A stretch of 39,369 nt of DNA from positions 1 through 39,369 of the forward strand of contig USGP01000010.1 in assembly GCA_900554315.1 (NCBI GenBank), written 5' to 3'. Below are positions 1 to 8,141 of this stretch, in pieces; positions within the stretch are counted from its first letter, which is position 1; every line of letters starts with the position of its first letter. The stretch is from an uncultured Mycoplasmatota bacterium. GTDB taxonomy: Bacteria > Bacillota_I > Bacilli_A > RF39 > UBA660. A model generated the notes under the pieces. That model did no database searches. It had not been told where the DNA came from and was given only the letters and a program-made list of their open reading frames with translations. The position numbers were made by a program, and so were the translations under genes.

Positions 1-430
1 TCGTTTCAATAACAAACTGTTCCCCTTCTTTCCAGGCGTTTATTACCTCTGTATCAAAAGCAAAAATAACGCCTCTTCTTTGAGCTTCCTCTTGTAACAA
101 ATTCTGAATACTAATTGCCTGATTAGAAAGAGGATAATAATAACCATTTCGAATAATTGGCACAACACCGATAGATTCAAAAAAAGGTAAAACTTCATTT
201 TTAATATCATCTGTAATAATAAAAGGTAGATTTTCTTTTTCACTACTGTGATAATGAGATAAATCTTGATCACTATTCCAATAGTTACAACGACCATTTC
301 CCGTTGCTAAAAGTTTTTTACCAGCAAAAGAATTCTTATCAAACAATACTACTTCTACATCACGACAAGCAGCAGTAATACTACAGACAAGACCACTAGC
401 ACCAGCTCCAATAATTGCAACCTTCTTCAC
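1..430 (-). CDS. NAD(P)/FAD-dependent oxidoreductase, BaiN/HI0933-like (partial, 3' end beyond window)
   Basis: Only the N-terminal 143 codons are present. It starts with GTG at 430, preceded by the Shine-Dalgarno GAGGTGG, and reads VKKVAIIGAGASGLV, a dinucleotide-binding GxGxxG fold for FAD. Residues further on, around GKKLLATGNGRCN, are a hallmark of the HI0933/YhiN/BaiN flavoprotein family, whose members bind FAD and are thought to act as oxidoreductases; the physiological substrate is mostly unknown. No in-frame stop is seen to the window edge. It has its own extended -10 promoter just upstream and follows the terminator of the ProX-like gene, so it is the start of a new transcript. Family assignment is good; specific function is not known. 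Confidence 0.85.
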   Translation of the reverse strand, partial: MKKVAIIGAGASGLVCSITAACRDVEVVLFDKNSFAGKKLLATGNGRCNYWNSDQDLSHYHSSEKENLPFIITDDIKNEVLPFFESIGVVPIIRNGYYYPLSNQAISIQNLLQEEAQRRGVIFAFDTEVINAWKEGEQFVIET

Positions 431-451
431 AAATACCACCTCTTCTATTCC

Positions 452-460
452 ATTATAGCA
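452..460 (-). promoter_or_regulatory. Extended -10 promoter of the BaiN-like gene
   Basis: On the minus strand this reads TGCTATAAT, a perfect extended -10 element, 22 bases upstream of the GTG start. There is no recognisable -35 box because the upstream DNA is the terminator of the previous gene. Confidence 0.6.
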
Positions 461-468
461 CAAAAAAA

Positions 469-488
469 GATAGATATTATCATCTATC
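469..488 (-). terminator. Intrinsic terminator after the ProX-like gene
   Basis: The minus strand has GATAGAT, a six-base loop and ATCTATC, followed by seven T. The stem begins inside the last codons of the upstream gene, so the stop codon is part of the hairpin. Confidence 0.75.
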
Positions 489-987
489 CATTTTCAACAA
501 CATCTACATAAACAACTGAATCTCCATATTCATAATCTAAGATTTGTTTTAAATCATCAGGTGTCATTTCAACCGACATATGCTCAGATCCAAAAGCCAG
601 AATTAACTTATCTTCAACATTAATTTTATTATCAACTACAACTTTTTGAATAAGATTATCTCGTAATCCAAAAGATGTCATACAACCAGGAATCATACCG
701 GTTAATTCCACCATTTCATCACCGGTTACCATTTGTATTTTCTCTCCCAATAATTTTTTTAAAAACTTACTATCCATTCTTTCACTAGCAAGAGTAATGA
801 ACAAGTAATGATTACCACTCTTTTTACCCTTCAAAAACAAAGTCTTAGTCTCTGTACCAGTTAATCCAAGCTCTTTATCTACCTTTTCAGCAATCTTATA
901 GTTTAAAATTGCTTCATGAGTAACAACTCTAGGATGTAAATCTAATTTTTCTAATACTTCATAACACTTTTTATTATTTTCATTCAT
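484..987 (-). CDS. YbaK/ProX-type aminoacyl-tRNA deacylase
   Basis: A 167-residue single-domain protein of the YbaK/EbsC/ProX (INS-like) editing family. These hydrolyse wrongly charged aminoacyl-tRNA in trans, classically Ala-tRNAPro or Cys-tRNAPro. The domain spans roughly residues 20-160: an N-terminal helix with VVTHEAI, the conserved lysine region TKTLFLKGKKSGNHYLFI, and the Gly-rich segment TGMIPGCMTSFGL. The ATG at 987 is preceded by GAGGAATG. It lies 25 bases behind argS with no terminator between, so it is probably in the arginine T-box transcript. Whether its substrate is tRNAPro, as in ProX, or another tRNA cannot be read from the sequence; pairing with argS is suggestive but not proof. 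Confidence 0.85.
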   Translation of the reverse strand: MNENNKKCYEVLEKLDLHPRVVTHEAILNYKIAEKVDKELGLTGTETKTLFLKGKKSGNHYLFITLASERMDSKFLKKLLGEKIQMVTGDEMVELTGMIPGCMTSFGLRDNLIQKVVVDNKINVEDKLILAFGSEHMSVEMTPDDLKQILDYEYGDSVVYVDVVENG

Positions 988-1012
988 AATTCATTCCTCT
1001 TTTCCTAAATAA

Positions 1013-2683
1013 CTACATATGCTCAATACTATCAATACCTAAAATATGAAGCCCATTTTCTAAGACTGTTTTAATGGCACAAATAAGTCTTACTCTAGAT
1101 GCTTTTAAGATATCATCTTCTTCATGTAATATATTAACTTGTTCATAAAACTTAGAAAATGACTGAGTCAAATTAAATAAATATTTTGTTAAATGAGCTG
1201 GTTCGTAAGACTGTAACAATTCTTGAATAACATCAGGAAATTGATACAACTGACGAATAATTTTATATTCAATAGGATAAATAAATTGTAAATCTTTTGT
1301 AGAGATTTCTCCAACATTCTTTAAAATAGAATTGATTCTAACAATACTATATAAAATATAAATACCTGACTCTCCAGTAAAACTAGTAGACTTTTCTAAA
1401 TTAAAATTAACAATTTTATTCTTAGAAACATTTAACATCGTAAACTTAATACTAGCATTACATAGCTTTTGTAAATCCGAAAAAGAAATTACTTCTCCTC
1501 TACTAGCTAAATTTTCTTCCAACTTATCTTTTACAGCTTTCATAAACTCTGTAACCAAGACAACAGTTCCACCAGAAGTACTCATTTTACCACCATCTAA
1601 TAGAACATAAGAATAACTAATTAGTTTAGGTGAAGAATATCCTAAAATATCTAAAACAGCACTAATCTGTTGCATATAAACAGCTTGATCTTCACCTAAA
1701 ACAATAAAATTATGTTTTGGATTTCTCTTCATTTTATAAATTGTATATAAAATATCTTTCATTGGATATAAAGTTGTCTTATTAGACCTTGTTAATACTA
1801 AGACCGGCTCCTTTGTAGGAATATCATATCCTGTTAAATCAACATAATATCTTCCCAAAGAGTCCTCTTTCAACCTACCCTTTTCTTTTAATTTCTCCAA
1901 TACAGTATCAATACCACTTCTATCATAAACATAATCAGATTCATGAGTAAAAATATCAAAATGAATATTTAATTCTGCAAAAATCTTTAGTTGTCCTTGA
2001 ACACATTTATCCGTAATATCTTTAAATTTTTGAATCATTTCTTTATCCCCAGACTCCACTTTTTCCAAATAAAGAAATGCTTTTTCATCAATAGAATCAT
2101 CTTCTTTTGCATCTTTACTAATCTTTACATAAACATCTAAAATAGAAGAAAAACTATCATCAGAAAGTCCATAAGTCTCAATACCAATAATAAGTAATGC
2201 AATTTTTTTACCCAAATCGTTAATATAATAATGACGTTCTACAGAATAACCTAAAAATTGATACAAATTAGATAAAAAATCACCAATTAAACTATTTCTA
2301 CATCTACCAATATGAGGTTCAGCATTAGGATTAATAGAAGTATGCTCTACTAAAAGAGAATCCCCTTCTCCTTCGTGAGAAGAACCATAAAAGTTTTTTT
2401 CTTTCTCAATAGTAGAAATAACATAACGTGAAACAATATCATAATTAAGATAAAAATTAATATAAGGACCCATCAATTTTATATCTTTAAAATAATGCTT
2501 ATCATCTACAAACTTCTCCTGAATATATTTTGCAACATCCATAGGAGTTTTTAACTCTTCTGTTCTATAATTAGCACACTGTATACTATAATCCCCCATG
2601 TCATCTTTAGGCGGTATTTCCACTACAACATCTTGATTTAAAATTTCTTTTACTTTTTCTTTAATATAATTTTTTATATTCAT
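1013..2683 (-). CDS. argS: Arginyl-tRNA synthetase
   Basis: Class I aminoacyl-tRNA synthetase, 556 residues, the usual length. It charges tRNAArg with arginine using ATP in the cytoplasm. Seen: the N-terminal Arg-tRNA synthetase domain (about 1-85), the HIGH-type motif as HIGR at 124-127 within PNAEPHIGRCRN, the KMSKS-type motif as KMSTS at 366-370, and a C-terminal DALR-type anticodon-binding region from about 440. The ATG at 2683 follows AAGGAG with seven-base spacing. It is the first gene after an arginine-specific T-box leader and its consensus promoter, so expression should rise when tRNAArg is uncharged. The ProX-like editing gene follows in the same transcript. Confidence 0.97.
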   Translation of the reverse strand: MNIKNYIKEKVKEILNQDVVVEIPPKDDMGDYSIQCANYRTEELKTPMDVAKYIQEKFVDDKHYFKDIKLMGPYINFYLNYDIVSRYVISTIEKEKNFYGSSHEGEGDSLLVEHTSINPNAEPHIGRCRNSLIGDFLSNLYQFLGYSVERHYYINDLGKKIALLIIGIETYGLSDDSFSSILDVYVKISKDAKEDDSIDEKAFLYLEKVESGDKEMIQKFKDITDKCVQGQLKIFAELNIHFDIFTHESDYVYDRSGIDTVLEKLKEKGRLKEDSLGRYYVDLTGYDIPTKEPVLVLTRSNKTTLYPMKDILYTIYKMKRNPKHNFIVLGEDQAVYMQQISAVLDILGYSSPKLISYSYVLLDGGKMSTSGGTVVLVTEFMKAVKDKLEENLASRGEVISFSDLQKLCNASIKFTMLNVSKNKIVNFNLEKSTSFTGESGIYILYSIVRINSILKNVGEISTKDLQFIYPIEYKIIRQLYQFPDVIQELLQSYEPAHLTKYLFNLTQSFSKFYEQVNILHEEDDILKASRVRLICAIKTVLENGLHILGIDSIEHM

Positions 2684-2688
2684 ATAAT

Positions 2689-2901
2689 CACTCCTTAAAA
2701 ATAAAAGAGTCTATGAATAAGGACGATTTCTCGCGGTACCACCTTATTTCATAGACTCTCTATGCACTTAAAACGTTAACGCTATTTCTGCGATTTAAGC
2801 TCCAAGACGCGCTTCATTTATCATTATTATTACCTTTCACCAACCGGTAACATCACTAAAATAAGAGGATAAATTACTTTTTCTCTTCATCGCTTAACTT
2901 C
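2689..2901 (-). promoter_or_regulatory. T-box riboswitch (arginine) controlling argS
   Basis: The leader of argS has the canonical T-box sequence AAGGTGGTACCGCG at 2732-2745, whose UGGU bulge would pair with the ACCA end of an uncharged tRNA. A terminator stem follows: 17-18 bases at 2742-2759 pair with 2706-2722 with one bulge, and the run TTTTATTTTT comes next. Upstream, Stem I features are present: AGAGAAAAAGTA, the GGTTGGTG segment, and TGAAGCGCGTCTTGGAGC, in which CGC (2809-2811), followed by a purine, is the best specifier triplet and encodes Arg. The transcription start is inferred near 2901. Known family behaviour: uncharged tRNAArg stabilises the antiterminator and allows argS transcription. 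Confidence 0.93.
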
Positions 2902-2907
2902 ATATAA

Positions 2908-2936
2908 AGTATATAATTGAATAAATAATCTGTCAA
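2908..2936 (-). promoter_or_regulatory. Promoter of the argS T-box leader
   Basis: TTGACA (2931-2936), 17-base spacer, TATACT (2908-2913). The -35 matches the SigA consensus exactly and the -10 in five of six positions. It begins only nine bases past the stop codon of the upstream GH25 gene. Confidence 0.88.
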
Positions 2937-2945
2937 GAATTACAA

Positions 2946-4697
2946 TTATCGAGATTTCGCTTTCGTCTTAGCTTTTTCTTTTCCCTTTTTTCTAATCTTG
3001 GCACCAATAATACCAGCACCAACAACAAAACCTACGCCAGCAGCACCAATTCCCACTTCTTTCAAAGGAAGATGCGTAAATTCTTTAATGGCTAGCAAAT
3101 CAGCATTGCTAACATTTCCATCAGACTGAGCATAATCCACCTCAGAAAAGTTAATATCCAAGTGACCAGCACCATTTCCAGCACCAGCTCCAACAGCACT
3201 ATCTGTAGACTGAGCCATCGCAACATGAGCATTATCTTCTAAAATAGAAGAAGGACGGACATCTTCAAATGGAATATCTTCTTTTCCACTCATATATTGA
3301 TCTCCACCAGCAACCCATAACTCTAGTCGATCAGATAAATTATAGTTAACAGAAGACTGAATAAAATCAAGACCAGACTGGTTACAATAAAGACCTGGTG
3401 TATATCCAGCTTGTTCCATTTTTTCTACCCATAAATTAAGCATAGAACTAATATACTCAGAATTATACATTTCATTCCAACTAGCTCCACTTGGCAATTC
3501 AACATCTAAATAAACTGGATAATCAATCTTTTTATCTTTTAGATTCTGAATAACAAAATCTGCTTGCTGTCGTTGTTTATTTAAGAAATCATCCATAGAA
3601 TCTGTATTCTTTAAATGATAAGCATTATAACAATAAGCACCTGCAGGAATACCATAAGTATTGGCATTTTGTATATTATGATTAAATGTCTCATCTAAAC
3701 TTAAACCTTCAGAAACTTTAAAAATCAAAAAGTCAAAGTTTTCAGATAACTGATTCCAATCACTACCAGTACCCTGAGCATAAGATAAATCTGCTCCACG
3801 TAATGGTTCTTGAACAGTAACAAATTCTGTAGCTGGTGTAGAAGATACAACATTAGGAATCCTTATTTCTTTTCCACTGACAGCATCTTTTTCACTTATA
3901 TTGTTAAAAGCCAACAAATCATCTACACTAAGTCCACAATCTAACGCAACATCCAAAATAGTCTCACCATCAGCAATAATATGAGTACTATCATATACAA
4001 AACCATTCGTAGTATTATTACCATTTTGTGCTACACTAAAAGCTAAATCTGTACTAGATTTAATATTACCATCCAAATCTTTAACAACATAGTAAGTACC
4101 ATCATATTGAATCTTCTCTTGATCCTGTATAACAAAAGCATCGTATGAATCGATACCAGTATGTTCTTTAAAACGACATAAATTACTATCTGTACCATAG
4201 ACACCAACATAAATATGATTATCAGCACATTTCTTTAAAAAATCATTGGCATACTTCGTAATTAAATCCGGACTCAAACTAGTATCTTCCATCAACGTAT
4301 CAATATTTAAATAAACCGGAAAAGACACATTATACTCTGAAAGTAATCCTTTGACATACTCTACATCATCAAAAATAGCTGCTTCACTACTAGTATCAGG
4401 AGAAATAACAATACCCAATGAAATATCATTATCATTACAATATTTCATTTTATAATCTTGGAATAAAACTCCATCCCAATTGTGATTTCCGACATCTAAA
4501 ACAACAAAATCTTCATGATCAACAGCAAGAAAAGGAAGTGGTATAAAATCGTCATGACCAACTTCATTCTCTACCCTAACTCCTTCTTGTTCATCTGTTG
4601 TAGTAGAAATAGCATGTCCTACTGCACTACCAACTAATATTGTTCCTGCTAAAAGAGCAGCAACAGCTCCTTTATTAATTTTCAATTTTCCTTTCAT
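2946..4697 (-). CDS. Membrane-anchored double GH25 (lysozyme-like) protein with central LysM
   Basis: A 583-residue predicted cell-wall protein. Layout: signal/transmembrane segment at about 10-30; a GH25-like barrel at about 62-195; a LysM peptidoglycan-binding motif at about 236-283; a second GH25 barrel at about 298-525; and a Gly/Ala-rich transmembrane helix at 548-566 followed by a Lys-rich tail. The second barrel keeps the catalytic residues expected of muramidases: D303 in RGADLS and D398/E400 in YLDVE. The first has D68 but N131/D133 where D398/E400 should be, so it is probably a dead copy. The ATG at 4697 is preferred over an in-frame TTG at 4706, because the latter directly abuts the AGGGGG ribosome site. 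It is monocistronic with a consensus promoter. It probably remodels or binds peptidoglycan. Confidence 0.85.
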   Translation of the reverse strand: MKGKLKINKGAVAALLAGTILVGSAVGHAISTTTDEQEGVRVENEVGHDDFIPLPFLAVDHEDFVVLDVGNHNWDGVLFQDYKMKYCNDNDISLGIVISPDTSSEAAIFDDVEYVKGLLSEYNVSFPVYLNIDTLMEDTSLSPDLITKYANDFLKKCADNHIYVGVYGTDSNLCRFKEHTGIDSYDAFVIQDQEKIQYDGTYYVVKDLDGNIKSSTDLAFSVAQNGNNTTNGFVYDSTHIIADGETILDVALDCGLSVDDLLAFNNISEKDAVSGKEIRIPNVVSSTPATEFVTVQEPLRGADLSYAQGTGSDWNQLSENFDFLIFKVSEGLSLDETFNHNIQNANTYGIPAGAYCYNAYHLKNTDSMDDFLNKQRQQADFVIQNLKDKKIDYPVYLDVELPSGASWNEMYNSEYISSMLNLWVEKMEQAGYTPGLYCNQSGLDFIQSSVNYNLSDRLELWVAGGDQYMSGKEDIPFEDVRPSSILEDNAHVAMAQSTDSAVGAGAGNGAGHLDINFSEVDYAQSDGNVSNADLLAIKEFTHLPLKEVGIGAAGVGFVVGAGIIGAKIRKKGKEKAKTKAKSR

Positions 4698-4725
4698 AAA
4701 GTTCAACCCCCTAAATGTTTAGCAT

Positions 4726-4754
4726 ATTATACTACAAAATACCACTTTTGTCAA
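4726..4754 (-). promoter_or_regulatory. Consensus promoter of the double GH25 gene
   Basis: TTGACA (4749-4754), 17-base spacer, TATAAT (4726-4731): a perfect SigA promoter, the only one in the window with both hexamers exact. High expression of the wall protein is inferred. Confidence 0.9.
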
Positions 4755-4763
4755 TTCAAACAA

Positions 4764-4783
4764 AAACTTGCATAAGCAAGTTT
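4764..4783 (-). terminator. Intrinsic terminator after ymfH
   Basis: Minus strand AAACTTGC, loop of four, GCAAGTTT, then TTGTTT. The stem overlaps the ymfH stop codon at 4782-4784. Confidence 0.8.
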
Positions 4784-6062
4784 ATAATACCTCTTCCTGA
4801 GGACTCATTTTAACAACACTAATATTATCAAAATCAATATGAGAAACTATCTTTTCTAAGGTTTTCATATTCATATGACGAATAATATCTACTTTATTAG
4901 GAATTACTTTATGATAACGAATCATATCATCATAAATATTATTAACTGTCGCATCAATATAATCAGCCATTTTTACTTCGTTAGCAATCCAAACCTTTTT
5001 CATACGTTGAAACATAGCCTCATCTAATTCATGTTTAGATAACTCTTCTTTAATAGCAGAAATCAAACTTTCTGGATGATTTGTAGATGCTAAAATCAAA
5101 AACGTTTTATACTCCTCAGTATTATCCCAATCACTATAAAAATTATTCAATAACTTCTCACTACGAGCATGTTCTCTAAAAATAGAAGAAGCACCAAATA
5201 ACATAGTAGTTAACATTGTTAAATACAAATCAAGTTCTAAATCATCATACTCTCCTAAATCAGAAATAGCAATCTTTAATCCAATACCAATCTTAGGAAC
5301 TTGAATATTTCCAGTAAAGCTCTCTTCTTTTTTACGAACGCTCTTCTTCTCTTTAATAGAAGTAATTTCAGCTTTAGGTAAGTTTTCACGATTATCAAGT
5401 TCTTGATGAATAACACTCATAGCTTCTTCCATAGGAAAATTACCGACAACAAGTAAAAACATATTATTAGGACTATAAAAATTATTGTAACACAAATATA
5501 AATCCTCTTTCGTAATCTTATATACTTCATCCACAGTACCACCAATATCAATACGTCTAGGATGAACATGATAGATATTTTCACGTAATTTAGTTTCTAA
5601 CTGTACATCAGGCAAATCAGCATACATTTTTAACTCTTCCGCAATAATTCCCTTCTCTTTTTCTACATTCTCATCTGTATAATAAGGAGCATCTACAAAT
5701 TGAATTAAATAACGTAAATTATCTAAAAAATTCTTTGTTCCATAACAGATATACTGTGTACTATCATAAGAAGTAGAAGCATTAGAACCAGTACCACTTT
5801 TAGAAAAATAAGCAAATGGATCTTCTCCAGATTCCTGTTCAAACATTTTATGCTCTAAAAAGTGAGCAATTCCATCCGGAACCTTATGAGCCTTTTTTTC
5901 ACCTGCTGGTATAAAACTAGTAATCTCAGAACCAAATCTCGTAGCATAACTAATAAAATAATTAGATTTCTTTTCAAAAGGAACAAAGATAACTTCCAAT
6001 CCATTAGAAAGTGTTTCCGTATAAGCAGACAAATCTAAACCTTTTAAATTAATTTTCTTCAT
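4782..6062 (-). CDS. ymfH: M16 zinc peptidase, YmfH-like (EF-P modification associated)
   Basis: An M16 (pitrilysin-family) metallopeptidase of 426 residues. The inverted zinc motif HxxEH is intact as HFLEH (67-71), and a distal acidic ligand lies in the IIAEELKMY segment near 142-143. The C-terminal half is the second M16 fold. In B. subtilis YmfH, with its partner YmfF, is needed for 5-aminopentanol modification of EF-P; that role is known for the family and inferred here. The ATG at 6062 is chosen over a GTG at 6071 because GAGGG lies eight bases before it. It overlaps the end of ymfF by 14 bases, as expected of coupled subunits. An efp gene lies about 5 kb upstream. Confidence 0.88.
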   Translation of the reverse strand: MKKINLKGLDLSAYTETLSNGLEVIFVPFEKKSNYFISYATRFGSEITSFIPAGEKKAHKVPDGIAHFLEHKMFEQESGEDPFAYFSKSGTGSNASTSYDSTQYICYGTKNFLDNLRYLIQFVDAPYYTDENVEKEKGIIAEELKMYADLPDVQLETKLRENIYHVHPRRIDIGGTVDEVYKITKEDLYLCYNNFYSPNNMFLLVVGNFPMEEAMSVIHQELDNRENLPKAEITSIKEKKSVRKKEESFTGNIQVPKIGIGLKIAISDLGEYDDLELDLYLTMLTTMLFGASSIFREHARSEKLLNNFYSDWDNTEEYKTFLILASTNHPESLISAIKEELSKHELDEAMFQRMKKVWIANEVKMADYIDATVNNIYDDMIRYHKVIPNKVDIIRHMNMKTLEKIVSHIDFDNISVVKMSPQEEVL

Positions 6063-7320
6063 GACTATCACCCTCTAATAAAAATACCGTATCCATCTTT
6101 ACTTTTTTAGCAACCTTCATAACATCCATCTTAGTAACTTTCATAATCTTACGACGCTTTTCCTCTAAGTCATCCGTTCCTAACAATTCCATCATATAAT
6201 AATTATCCATAATACGATTAGGGCTATCTTCTACCTCATCCAAAGCAGTACAATAATATTCCTTCGCAACTTTTAAATCTTCTTCCGTAAAATTACCTTT
6301 ACGCATATCCATTAAAATCTTCTCAACAAGTTCTAATGTCTTAGTGTAATTTTCTTTATCAATTCCAGCTCGAATAAATAATAAATGATCTAATTTATTA
6401 GGAACAGAATTAATGGTATAACATAAAGAATAAGTTTCTCTAACCTCTTTAAATAACTTAGAATCTCCACTTCCACCTAAAATAATATTATATAAAGTAA
6501 GAGCATAATTTCGCTCATAAGTAGTTAAATGGTGACATCTACAACCAATAGCTAATTTAGATTGAGAAGTGTCAATAACTTCTTTCGCAAACAATCGTCT
6601 AGCTCTTGGACGAATATCTTCAAGTAAATAAGGAACTCTTTGTCTCTTAACCGTCTTAATAGGAATTGCTTCTCGAATCAACTTTGTCATCTCTTTAAAA
6701 TCAATATCACCAATCACAAAAACATCTACTAAATCACTACGAATCATTTTCTGATAATATTGATATAATGCCTCTGGTGTAACTTTTTCCAAATCTTCCA
6801 AATATCCTACCATACGGTAAGAAGATACCCTAGTTTTATCCATTTCTTCAAACAAACGAAGTAAACTATAACTAGCACCATCTTCTTTAATAGAAGAAAG
6901 ATTACTTCTCATAGTATTTTTTACAATTTCTAATTTTTCAGGAGAAAACTTTTGAGCATGTACATCAGGATGAAAAATAATTTCATTTAAAAACTTCAAT
7001 GCTTCCTTAAAATTACCTTCTTCTGTATATTTATCATGTAATACTGATAAATAAATATCTAAATTATTATAATTACCTAATCTAGAATTATAAGTCTGAA
7101 TATCAGCAGCATATAACTCTTGAGCCTCAATTGTTAAATCTCGTTTGCTAGGATATTTACTACTAGATTGTAAAAACATATCACACAACAGATTACGTAT
7201 CGTGATTTCTTCTTTTACAACAGGACTACGAAAAGCAACACGAACAGTAATTGTCTTAAATTGATTTGTCTTAATTAAATGTAATTGGTAAGCCCCTAAA
7301 TCTTTTTTTACGTATTCCAT
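6049..7320 (-). CDS. ymfF: M16 family non-catalytic partner, YmfF-like
   Basis: A 423-residue protein of M16 fold that lacks the HxxEH zinc motif. It keeps the R/Y pair of the second M16 domain in FKEVRETYSLCYTI, which positions substrate in the partner's chamber. The arrangement of an inactive subunit encoded directly before an active HxxEH subunit matches ymfF-ymfH of Bacillus. It likely forms a heterodimer with the YmfH-like peptidase. The ATG at 7320 has GGGGTG upstream. It follows deoD by 20 bases with no terminator, so deoD-ymfF-ymfH are probably co-transcribed. Role in EF-P modification is inferred from the family. Confidence 0.87.
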   Translation of the reverse strand: MEYVKKDLGAYQLHLIKTNQFKTITVRVAFRSPVVKEEITIRNLLCDMFLQSSSKYPSKRDLTIEAQELYAADIQTYNSRLGNYNNLDIYLSVLHDKYTEEGNFKEALKFLNEIIFHPDVHAQKFSPEKLEIVKNTMRSNLSSIKEDGASYSLLRLFEEMDKTRVSSYRMVGYLEDLEKVTPEALYQYYQKMIRSDLVDVFVIGDIDFKEMTKLIREAIPIKTVKRQRVPYLLEDIRPRARRLFAKEVIDTSQSKLAIGCRCHHLTTYERNYALTLYNIILGGSGDSKLFKEVRETYSLCYTINSVPNKLDHLLFIRAGIDKENYTKTLELVEKILMDMRKGNFTEEDLKVAKEYYCTALDEVEDSPNRIMDNYYMMELLGTDDLEEKRRKIMKVTKMDVMKVAKKVKMDTVFLLEGDSHEEN

Positions 7321-7340
7321 AACTTCACCCCAATCTAATT

Positions 7341-8057
7341 TTATAATATAGCTGCTTCAAGTGCTAGGCGAATCATCTGATCTAATGACTGTTCTCTCTC
7401 TTCGCTAGAAAGACTTCTCTTATCATAGAAAGAATCAACAACTGTCATCAAACAACTTGCTTCTCTACCTAGTTTTTTAGCGATATAAAATAAACCAAAC
7501 GCTTCCATTTCTACAGATAAATAATCATCACCTGGAAAATTAGCTTTAAATACATCTTCACTATCTGCATATAAATCAAATACATCACTAGTAATAGTTT
7601 TACCAACTTTTAATGGAATATTCTCACTAGCTGCAACTTCTTCTATTTGCTTATTTAAACTATGACTAGCCTCAACATAATTAATATCTTGATTATCAAG
7701 CAATTGGTCAAAATAACTTTTACAATAAGAACCTGTAGACAATACAACATCTAAAATCTTAATGTCTTTATGAAAAGAACCACTAGTACCAATACGAATA
7801 ATCTTTTGAACATTATAAAATTTATAAAGTTCGTAAGAATAAATACCAATACTAGGAACTCCCATTCCAGACGCAAAAACAGTTACTCTTTTTCCTTTAT
7901 AAGTACCTGTATATCCATACATATTTCTAACTGTATTAATCAGTTTAGCATCCTCCAAAAAATTTTCTGCAATATATTTAGCTCTAAGAGGATCTCCTGG
8001 CATTAAAACTACTTCTGCAATATCTTCTAATTTACTTTCAATATGTGGCGTTGCCAT
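7341..8057 (-). CDS. deoD: Purine-nucleoside phosphorylase DeoD type
   Basis: A 238-residue trimeric/hexameric-type PNP that splits purine (deoxy)nucleosides with phosphate into base and (deoxy)ribose-1-phosphate, part of nucleoside salvage. Seen: MATPHIE N-terminus typical of DeoD, MPGDPLRAKYIAE (phosphate site), IRIGTSGSF, and the SVEMEAFGLF nucleoside-binding segment with its Glu. The true start is the ATG at 8057 (AGAAGG upstream); an upstream TTG would add 14 residues with no ribosome site and is rejected. It is the first gene of a likely operon with ymfF-ymfH and has an extended -10 promoter. Confidence 0.95.
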   Translation of the reverse strand: MATPHIESKLEDIAEVVLMPGDPLRAKYIAENFLEDAKLINTVRNMYGYTGTYKGKRVTVFASGMGVPSIGIYSYELYKFYNVQKIIRIGTSGSFHKDIKILDVVLSTGSYCKSYFDQLLDNQDINYVEASHSLNKQIEEVAASENIPLKVGKTITSDVFDLYADSEDVFKANFPGDDYLSVEMEAFGLFYIAKKLGREASCLMTVVDSFYDKRSLSSEEREQSLDQMIRLALEAAIL

Positions 8058-8082
8058 AACATACCTTCTTTCTACATTATTT

Positions 8083-8091
8083 ATTATACCA
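8083..8091 (-). promoter_or_regulatory. Extended -10 promoter of deoD-ymfF-ymfH
   Basis: Minus strand TGGTATAAT, an extended -10 with a perfect hexamer; the -35 at 17 bases is only TTTTAT. It sits right after the terminator of the lipoprotein gene. Confidence 0.65.
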
Positions 8092-8116
8092 AGAATCAAA
8101 AAAAAATAAAATAAAA

Positions 8117-8141
8117 AGAAGTAAGATAATTATTTACTTCT
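8117..8141 (-). terminator. Intrinsic terminator after the lipoprotein gene
   Basis: Minus strand AGAAGTAA and TTACTTCT form an eight-pair stem around a nine-base loop containing the stop codon, followed by TTTTATTTTATTTTTTTT. Confidence 0.7.

Noticed and set aside
7770..8006. Plus-strand open frame within deoD
   Set aside because: Low-complexity Asn/Thr/Ile-rich shadow of the deoD frame.
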